DNA of 6,761 nt, taken from positions 1-6,761 of the forward strand of contig JAEZDQ010000057.1 in NCBI GenBank assembly GCA_023433225.1. The letters run 5' to 3'. This DNA is from Bacteroidota bacterium (GTDB lineage: Bacteria; Bacteroidota; Bacteroidia; Flavobacteriales; Weeksellaceae). Shown in pieces: positions 1 through 4,428 of the stretch. Below the pieces are notes generated by a model. It was not told where the DNA came from and did no database searches. It was given only the letters and a program-made list of their open reading frames with translations. The position numbers and the translations under genes are program-made. How positions within the stretch are numbered: the first letter of the stretch is position 1; every line of letters starts with the position of its first letter.

Positions 1-57
1 TAGAGCACAACACTTTTAATGTTGGGGTCCTGGGTTCGAGCCCCAGCCGGGTCACCA
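1..57 (+). tRNA. tRNA-Lys (anticodon UUU), 5' end cut by the window edge
   Basis: This is the 3' three quarters of a tRNA. It begins in the D loop, with the 3' strand of the D stem (GAGC) at 3-6. The anticodon stem pairs 8-12 (CAACA) with 20-24 (TGTTG) around the seven-base loop 13-19. The anticodon is TTT at 15-17, which reads lysine codons. The T arm pairs 30-34 with 42-46 around TTCGAGC. The 3' acceptor strand CCGGGTC (47-53) is followed by discriminator A54 and an encoded CCA at 55-57. The missing 5' acceptor strand should read GACCCGG just left of the window. The identity is certain from the anticodon; only the 5' end is not visible. Confidence 0.95.
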
Positions 58-60
58 AAA

Positions 61-88
61 GCGAAACATTTTCTGTTTCGCTTTTTTT
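61..88 (+). terminator. Rho-independent terminator of the tRNA-Lys transcript
   Basis: A perfect 8-bp stem, GCGAAACA (61-68) with TGTTTCGC (74-81), encloses the loop TTTTC and is followed by seven T (82-88). It starts four bases after the tRNA CCA end, so it is placed to end the tRNA transcript. Four A at 57-60 precede the stem, so it could act weakly on the opposite strand as well. Confidence 0.85.
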
Positions 89-114
89 ATTTCCATCATT
101 AAAAATAATTCCAC

Positions 115-147
115 AAAAAAAGAGAAGCTTTTTCGGCTTCTCTTTTT
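115..147 (-). terminator. Rho-independent terminator of the exbB-exbD-exbD-tonB operon
   Basis: A perfect 8-bp stem, AGAGAAGC (121-128) with GCTTCTCT (136-143), encloses a seven-base loop. Read on the minus strand it is followed by a run of T (complement of A115-A120). It lies about 20 bases beyond the tonB stop codon, as expected for the operon end. Five T follow the stem on the + strand (143-147), so it is probably bidirectional and also backs up the tRNA terminator. Confidence 0.85.
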
Positions 148-165
148 CCTGTTTTAGAATGGTAA

Positions 166-1059
166 TTACTGAACGACAAACCTCACCGGTAATTGGAATA
201 CGAGGTTTACGGGTGAGCCGTCTTCTAACTTGGCCGGCTGGATTGATTTCCCGCTGTTTGCCAATCGTGATGCGATTCTTTCCAATGCGGTTTTGGATTC
301 TCTACCTAAATCCGCACTTCCACCTGACATAGGTTTGACCTGGATTATTTTTCCGGATTTGTCAATTACAAACTGAAGCTTAGCCATTGCTTGGCTTTCA
401 CCTCGGTTGGCCAATACATCCACAAAATCGGATAACTGGTCACCCAAAGCTTCGCTCAATTTATCGGATAAACATTTTTGGAGTTTGGCTTTATCGCCTT
501 TAAACTTCTCACAACCCGGGTAAACTGCCATTTCAGAAACCTCCCGTGCAGTAAAATCACGGTTTGGCACAGGTTTATCACCTTTTCCCTCTCCCTTCGG
601 TTCAGGTTCTTGTGGCTTTTTTTTGATTTGTGTTGTTTCTTCTCCTTCTATATTTTCAAAGCCACTCAACTTGTTTTCCATTTCCTTGATTTCCGGGACG
701 GTTTCCTGAACGGTCACTTCTTTTTTGGGCTCAGGCATTACGACCTTGATTTGAGCTACCTCAGGTTCCGGTTCGGGTTCGGGTTCCGGCTCCGGTTCGG
801 GTTCGTCTATAATGGGTTCTTCTATTTGCTGTATATCTACGAGATTGACATCAACTGCGTTGATGACGTCATCTTTCTTGCTGAAAACCGCATTGTAGAA
901 AAATATACCGCCGGTAATAAACAAGATAATGACGATTCCAATTATAAAGGATTTGGTCAGGGTAGAACGTTCCGTATTCCTCAGCTCATAGGCACCGTAT
1001 TCCTTATTCCGGTTTTCGAACACAATGTCATCTAATGTTTTTTGATTTTCTTGTGACAT
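166..1059 (-). CDS. tonB: TonB energy transducer (297 aa)
   Basis: TonB passes proton-motive energy from the ExbB/ExbD motor to outer-membrane TonB-dependent receptors that import siderophores, glycans and similar ligands. Residues 1-35 are cytoplasmic and carry the Bacteroidota signature LDDIVFENRNKEYGAYELR. One membrane helix follows at about 37-56. The periplasmic linker is acidic and proline-rich, with seven Glu-Pro pairs in a row at 86-99 and more charged Pro/Lys stretches up to about 165. The C-terminal TonB domain covers about 178-297 and ends in QLPVRFVVQ, the usual final strand. Cys183 (YPGC) and Cys196 (KCLSDK) are spaced as in many Bacteroidota homologues and may form a disulfide. 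It is the last gene of the operon, 10 bases after the second exbD, with an A/T-rich leader and no Shine-Dalgarno sequence. The family call is secure; receptor preference cannot be read from sequence. Confidence 0.95.
   Translation of the reverse strand: MSQENQKTLDDIVFENRNKEYGAYELRNTERSTLTKSFIIGIVIILFITGGIFFYNAVFSKKDDVINAVDVNLVDIQQIEEPIIDEPEPEPEPEPEPEPEVAQIKVVMPEPKKEVTVQETVPEIKEMENKLSGFENIEGEETTQIKKKPQEPEPKGEGKGDKPVPNRDFTAREVSEMAVYPGCEKFKGDKAKLQKCLSDKLSEALGDQLSDFVDVLANRGESQAMAKLQFVIDKSGKIIQVKPMSGGSADLGRESKTALERIASRLANSGKSIQPAKLEDGSPVNLVFQLPVRFVVQ
760..804 (-). repeat. Glu-Pro codon repeat inside tonB
   Basis: A tandem six-base repeat (GAACCG/GAGCCG/GAACCC variants on the coding strand) encodes seven consecutive Glu-Pro pairs, residues 86-99 of TonB, followed by Glu100. 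Extended Pro-rich stretches of this kind help TonB span the periplasm. Third-position variation shows that the repeat units have diverged, but they still align in register. Gain or loss of units would stay in frame and change only the linker length. Confidence 0.85.
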
Positions 1060-1069
1060 GATTTTTTAA

Positions 1070-1621
1070 TTAAGGGTTACTACTGGTTCCACTTTTCTCT
1101 TCATATACTGCTACCTCTGACGAGGTAATATCCACGATTCCGTATTTACCGGACTCCGTGATTTCCATCTCATCCAACGTATTGACGAGGTTCTCGTAAG
1201 TAGAATCGTCGGTTGGTTTTATAATTACCGTAAAAAACTCCGGTTCAGGCGCATTTTGCTTCGCAGTCAAAATCGTCTTTCTGATTCCTTCGCGGGAATA
1301 ATCAGTTTCGTTTAACGTTGATGTTGTTAAATCTCCTAATTCTTCCTGATGCCAAAACAATCGGTTATCTGCTCCTAAAATTAAAGTCAAAGAGTTTTTT
1401 ACTTTGATATCCGGTCTGATTGGTTTTTCTGTTTCATCTTTCGGTTTCGGAGGCATATTCAATCCCATTACATTGGGTTTGCTGAATGTAGTGGTAAACA
1501 TAAAGAACGTAATCAAAAGGAAACCCAAATCCGCCAAAGGCGTCATATCTACGGCTGTTGACTGTTTCTTGGCGCGTACCTTGCCACCGTCATTGCTTTG
1601 CTTTTCTTCTATCTGTGCCAT
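1070..1621 (-). CDS. exbD: ExbD/TolR biopolymer transport protein, second copy (183 aa)
   Basis: This is an ExbD-family stator subunit of the Ton motor. It is a single-pass inner-membrane protein with a short cytoplasmic tail and a periplasmic domain. The tail (1-24) is basic. The hallmark VDMTPLADLGFLL covers 24-36, where Asp31 aligns with the proton-carrying Asp25 of E. coli ExbD, and the membrane helix runs about 29-46. The C-terminal half contains the ExbD fold strand-helix-strand, with TVIIKP (131-136), a helix around 141-154 and YGIVDITSSE (160-169). At 183 residues it is longer than E. coli ExbD (141), with extra sequence around 60-125. It starts 6 bases after the upstream exbD stop and ends 10 bases before tonB, which suggests translational coupling. 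It keeps the Pro of the TP motif, unlike its neighbour, so the two are distinct paralogues and not a recent duplication. Confidence 0.93.
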   Translation of the reverse strand: MAQIEEKQSNDGGKVRAKKQSTAVDMTPLADLGFLLITFFMFTTTFSKPNVMGLNMPPKPKDETEKPIRPDIKVKNSLTLILGADNRLFWHQEELGDLTTSTLNETDYSREGIRKTILTAKQNAPEPEFFTVIIKPTDDSTYENLVNTLDEMEITESGKYGIVDITSSEVAVYEEKSGTSSNP

Positions 1622-1627
1622 GATTGG

Positions 1628-2224
1628 TTATTTAGGTTTAACTTCTGAACTCGTAATTAACTGAAACCTGTTGATGTCTCTTTCCTGTAACTGTTTGATC
1701 AGTTCTCTAAATTCGGGATACTGGGTTTTTACGTCACCCTTAATCGCTAATTTAATGTTGGGGTCATGTTCCAAAGACTGTTCGATCCAGTCAACGAGTT
1801 GAAGGTCGGTACTGTCTAAAGGAATTCCGGGGATAGTTGCTTGCCTTTGTCCTTCTGAAAGATTCAGGTACTGGTTCAAAGCACGAACCGGAACCGGGAT
1901 TTCAGTCGTTTTTACAAAAGCTGCTTTCTCCGCATCAGAAAAGGTCAGGCCATATTTTTGGGCCATCCTTTCCAGAATCGGAATTTTATTGTTGTCGTCA
2001 ATGATGCTGAAGTAATATTTCCCTTCGCTGTTGAGGGTAACCCGTATCAGGTCGCCGTCTTGCAGCTTGGTTTCAGCAACTGAACTCGGTGTTTTCACTT
2101 GGACGATATCGGGCTTTTTGAACTGAGTGGTCAGGATGAAGAATGTAAGCAACAGCCAGGCCATGTCACTCATCGCCGTCATATCCATGTGGATACCTTG
2201 TCTTTTTGGTTTAACTCTTGCCAT
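1628..2224 (-). CDS. exbD: ExbD/TolR biopolymer transport protein, first copy (198 aa)
   Basis: This is a second ExbD-type stator subunit. A basic N-terminus (MARVKPKRQG) precedes MDMTAMSDMAWLLLTFFILTT (13-33), with the membrane helix at about 18-35. Asp20 sits where the essential membrane Asp of ExbD is found. The family's TP motif reads TA here (16-17). The periplasmic part is long. It has an insert at about 75-150 relative to E. coli ExbD, then the typical C-terminal strand-helix-strand: IKLAIKGD (157-164), FRELIKQLQ (172-180) and FQLITSSE (187-194). It lies 81 bases after exbB and 6 bases before the next exbD. Paired, non-identical ExbD genes are usual in Bacteroidota Ton operons. I infer that the two form a heteromeric ExbD in the ExbB pore, which the sequence alone does not prove. 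Confidence 0.93.
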   Translation of the reverse strand: MARVKPKRQGIHMDMTAMSDMAWLLLTFFILTTQFKKPDIVQVKTPSSVAETKLQDGDLIRVTLNSEGKYYFSIIDDNNKIPILERMAQKYGLTFSDAEKAAFVKTTEIPVPVRALNQYLNLSEGQRQATIPGIPLDSTDLQLVDWIEQSLEHDPNIKLAIKGDVKTQYPEFRELIKQLQERDINRFQLITSSEVKPK

Positions 2225-2305
2225 TTTTCAATTTTTCAATTAATTTAATTATTTGTATCGGTTTGCGAAATAATCACTGATTACCGCGCGAATTTGAAAA
2301 ATGAA

Positions 2306-3124
2306 TTAATGGTGTGATGCAAAAGATTGCTGAATGCTCATACCGACTTCGTCGATTTTGAAGGTTAAATCATCAATCTTATTGGTAATCATATTGTAAA
2401 CGACAATCGCAATCGCAGAGGCTCCAATTCCCATACCGGTATTGATAAGTGCTTCCGCAATACCTACTGAAAGTTTCGCTGCGTCCGGGGTTCCGCCGCC
2501 TTCACCCAATGCGAAGAATGCTTTGATCATCCCGATAACCGTTCCCATCAATGCAATCAATGTACCGATTGAAGCGATGGTAGAAATAATAGCGGTATTT
2601 TTTTCCAAAGCAGGCATTTCCAAAGTCATTGCCTCTTCCAAAGTTTTATTCAGTTCGATTAATTTTTGCTCTTTGTTCATGGACGTATCGTTGGACAAAG
2701 CTTTGTAAGTCGTCAATCCTTCTTTTACAACATTTCCGACAGAACCTTGTTGTTGGTCGCAAAGTTCCAATGCTTCATTGATCTGGTTTCTGCTCACCAA
2801 ATCACGGATGTTGTCTACAAATTTTGTTAGATTCCCTTTCCCTGAGGCTTTTACAAGTGCAAATAAACGGTCAATTCCAAAAACGATAACCATTAAAAAG
2901 AAGGACATAAGAAAAGGGATAATTACACCTCCTTTATAGATAATGCCCATGAAGTTTCTGGGGTGGCCGTCGGTCGTTCCCCCGTCAAAATTATCGGTGC
3001 TTCCGAAGAGCCCGTAAAAAATTCCCAATGCGATAAGAATTAAGATGACAATCGTTACTGGTGCGTTTAGTCCGCCTTTTTTAGTAGATTTTCTTAGAAC
3101 AATTTCGTTTGTTTCCATTTCCAT
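2306..3124 (-). CDS. exbB: ExbB/TolQ/MotA-family proton channel (272 aa)
   Basis: This is the ring-forming proton channel of the Ton motor. Four hydrophobic segments are visible at about 22-41, 64-90, 176-206 and 221-246. E. coli ExbB has three, so the first is an extra N-terminal helix that puts the N-terminus on the cytoplasmic side, a common form in Bacteroidota. A cytoplasmic loop lies at about 91-175. Key residues are present: Glu224 in GIAEALINTG aligns with E. coli ExbB Glu176, Thr229 with Thr181, and Thr195 in MGTVIGM with Thr148. These line the channel around the ExbD Asp. It is the first gene of the operon. Met1 and Met3 are both possible starts; Met1 is used here because the leader gives no ribosome-binding sequence to decide. 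TolQ is an alternative name, but tonB in the same operon favours ExbB. Confidence 0.93.
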   Translation of the reverse strand: MEMETNEIVLRKSTKKGGLNAPVTIVILILIALGIFYGLFGSTDNFDGGTTDGHPRNFMGIIYKGGVIIPFLMSFFLMVIVFGIDRLFALVKASGKGNLTKFVDNIRDLVSRNQINEALELCDQQQGSVGNVVKEGLTTYKALSNDTSMNKEQKLIELNKTLEEAMTLEMPALEKNTAIISTIASIGTLIALMGTVIGMIKAFFALGEGGGTPDAAKLSVGIAEALINTGMGIGASAIAIVVYNMITNKIDDLTFKIDEVGMSIQQSFASHH

Positions 3125-3247
3125 TTTTAATTTTTAATTACTTTGATTTTTTATTACAAGATTGCGAATCTATAATTTTTAATTAATATTTAGAATTATT
3201 CTTTAATTTTTTTTCGTTGGTGTGAGGATTATTTAACAATGATTAAC

Positions 3248-3280
3248 GAAATATAGAAATTTCCCCTTAAAAATTACAAA
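3248..3280 (-). promoter_or_regulatory. Possible promoter of the exbB operon
   Basis: Read on the minus strand, TTTG (3280-3277) is followed after 21 bases by TATATTTC (3255-3248). The second element matches seven of eight positions of the Bacteroidota -7 box TAnnTTTG, and the spacing fits the -33/-7 range. Transcription would begin about 120 bases upstream of the exbB start. Chance matches are common in AT-rich DNA, so this is only the best candidate in the gap. Confidence 0.25.
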
Positions 3281-3432
3281 TCCGATAAAATTTTGAATGC
3301 TTGTTTGACATGCCAACAAAAACCAAACCAAAATGATTTGGACTCAATAATGAATCCGTTTTAAACAAGACGAGATTCAATTTGTTTTAAACTTCATCGC
3401 ATGTTTTCTTAAATATTTTTATTCTAAATGAA

Positions 3433-3456
3433 TACCTCGAGGCTTGCCTCGGGGTA
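3433..3456. terminator. GC-rich hairpin next to the oxygenase stop codon
   Basis: A 10-bp stem pairs TACCTCGAGG (3433-3442) with CCTCGGGGTA (3447-3456) around the loop CTTG. It lies six bases beyond the oxygenase stop codon, where a terminator is expected. However, no T-run follows on the minus strand, and only a short GTTTATT follows on the + strand. In + strand RNA the single imperfect pair is a G-U wobble, while in minus-strand RNA it becomes an A-C mismatch. It may be a transcript-end hairpin that protects or stops the oxygenase mRNA, or a copy of a dispersed hairpin repeat. Confidence 0.45.
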
Positions 3457-3461
3457 GTTTA

Positions 3462-4334
3462 TTAAGCAATCAAACGGTTGGTTTTTCGGACGGCTTGTTC
3501 ATTTTTCCATTCAATCCAGTCCTGGCCTTTCATTTTCCGCATCAGATTGTCGAAATTCCGCATGAGGAATATATTGTAAAAAGCTTGCGAAAAATTCTTG
3601 GGTTTATGGGCGAGCGAGCGCAGGCTCATGGAGAACCCCGGTGTAAGGTATTTCATGTGATGCCACCATCCTTCGGGCATGTAAAGCATTTCACCGTGCG
3701 ATAAATCGGCTGCCATAGGCTTTAGGTTTTTCAATGCAGGCCATTTGTCAAAATCGGGTTGGTCAAAGTTGATGTCTTCCCTGCAAATCACCGAATACGG
3801 GATTTTGTACATGTATTTTGTCTGTTCGGGAGAAACGAGGAGGCATCTTTTTTTTCCTGCGAAATGAAAATGGAGAATGTTTGCCAAATCAATGTCATAA
3901 TGCATAAACACAGTTGAATTCTCACCTCCGAAAAACAACATGGGCAAACTTTTGAAAAGTTTCAGCCCTAAATCCGGCATTTGGTAGTCAGCTTGTAATT
4001 TAGGTACTTGCTTCATTAAATTATACAGGAAAATCCGAAGTTCAGTAGGTCCGCTATGGAGGATGTCAATGTAATCGCTCATTTTCATCTCTGCAGCAGG
4101 TTCATTGACTTTTTTGGTGTAGTCAACCGGATCGTTATTGTACAATGGAACGATTTTGTCGCCTGCGATTTGTTTCATGTATTCAAAATCCCATTTTTTA
4201 AAGGCAGGCCAGTCTTGCGTAATTTTCTCAATGACAACCGGTTTTTGAGGCTTTACATAATATTTCTGGAAGTCCCGGGCAGAAATTTCGGAAATGCGCT
4301 CTACTTCTGTCAACTCAAACTCCATATCCTTCAT
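3462..4334 (-). CDS. Cupin_8/JmjC-type Fe(II)- and 2-oxoglutarate-dependent oxygenase (290 aa)
   Basis: The protein resembles the FIH-like class of JmjC/cupin_8 oxygenases, which use iron, oxygen and 2-oxoglutarate and often hydroxylate protein side chains. The iron triad is visible: His145 and Asp147 in MHYDIDLANIL, and His225 in LYMPEGWWHHM. The motif GKKRCLLVSPEQ (160-171) matches the strand of FIH that carries the 2-oxoglutarate lysine, making Lys162 the likely ligand. The N-terminal part (21-45, KPVVIEKITQDWPAFKKWDF) is the usual entry motif of this family. A basic helical tail follows at about 244-290. No signal peptide or membrane helix is seen, so it is probably cytoplasmic. Met1 and Met4 are both possible starts. 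It is divergent from the VIT-VWA-OmpA gene and separated from exbB by 337 bases, so it is likely transcribed alone. The substrate is unknown. Confidence 0.85.
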   Translation of the reverse strand: MKDMEFELTEVERISEISARDFQKYYVKPQKPVVIEKITQDWPAFKKWDFEYMKQIAGDKIVPLYNNDPVDYTKKVNEPAAEMKMSDYIDILHSGPTELRIFLYNLMKQVPKLQADYQMPDLGLKLFKSLPMLFFGGENSTVFMHYDIDLANILHFHFAGKKRCLLVSPEQTKYMYKIPYSVICREDINFDQPDFDKWPALKNLKPMAADLSHGEMLYMPEGWWHHMKYLTPGFSMSLRSLAHKPKNFSQAFYNIFLMRNFDNLMRKMKGQDWIEWKNEQAVRKTNRLIA

Positions 4335-4428
4335 TTAAAATTCAAATGTAAAAACATTTTTTCTTTTTAAACAGACTTCTCAAACTATATAATCGAATAA
4401 TCCGTAAATTGCTTAACGATTATTAATT
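4335..4428. promoter_or_regulatory. Divergent intergenic region between the oxygenase and VIT-VWA-OmpA genes
   Basis: This 94-base AT-rich spacer must hold the start signals of both outward-facing genes. Toward the + strand gene there is no good TAnnTTTG box. A TATAAT hexamer (4388-4393) lacks a recognisable -35 element. The sequence ATAATC occurs at 4389-4394 and 4397-4402, and inverted at 4418-4423, next to the ATG at 4429. No Shine-Dalgarno sequence precedes either start codon. Confidence 0.5.
4343..4350 (-). promoter_or_regulatory. Candidate -7 promoter box of the oxygenase gene
   Basis: Read on the minus strand, TACATTTG matches the Bacteroidota -7 consensus TAnnTTTG at every fixed position. 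It ends eight bases before the annotated ATG, so transcription would start only a few bases upstream of Met1, or about 13 bases upstream of Met4. No clear TTG-type -33 element sits at the right distance: the nearest TTTG is 30 bases away (4384-4381), and TGTTT lies closer. Confidence 0.4.

Larger units (their letters stand above)
3125..3461. other. 337-base non-coding gap upstream of exbB
   Basis: This AT-rich stretch has no convincing reading frame. It separates exbB from the minus-strand oxygenase gene. It holds a possible Bacteroidota-type promoter for exbB (3248-3280), an imperfect 19-base dyad at 3301-3319 (TTGTT and AACAA arms), and a GC-rich hairpin at 3433-3456 next to the oxygenase stop codon. 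Several T- and A-runs are present. I see no tRNA, no riboswitch fold I can name and no insertion-sequence ends. Confidence 0.7.

Noticed and set aside
1..165. tRNA-Lys 3' end as an attachment site of an integrated element
   Set aside because: No integrase gene, and no repeat of the tRNA 3' end, is seen within the window. The sequence after the tRNA is two ordinary terminators and a housekeeping Ton operon.
478..1035. A 185-codon open frame on the + strand, antisense to tonB
   Set aside because: It is rich in Phe, Leu and Arg with low-complexity runs that mirror the Glu-Pro repeat of tonB. It has no recognisable domain and lies wholly inside a secure gene, so it is a shadow frame.
2222..2303. 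Inverted repeat CATTTTTCAA / TTGAAAAATG flanking the exbB-exbD gap
   Set aside because: The 10-base arms are AT-rich and 62 bases apart, and one arm overlaps the exbD start codon. They are better explained by A-rich leader sequence than by a functional hairpin.
4344..4359. AAATGT / ACATTT hairpin followed by T-rich DNA, as a possible terminator
   Set aside because: The stem has only six mostly A-T pairs, sits in a divergent promoter region where no gene ends, and overlaps the -7 box of the oxygenase gene.
4388..4393. TATAAT as a sigma-70 style -10 box for the VIT-VWA-OmpA gene
   Set aside because: No TTGACA-like element lies 16-18 bases upstream. Bacteroidota primary promoters use a different consensus, and the hexamer is common in AT-rich spacers.
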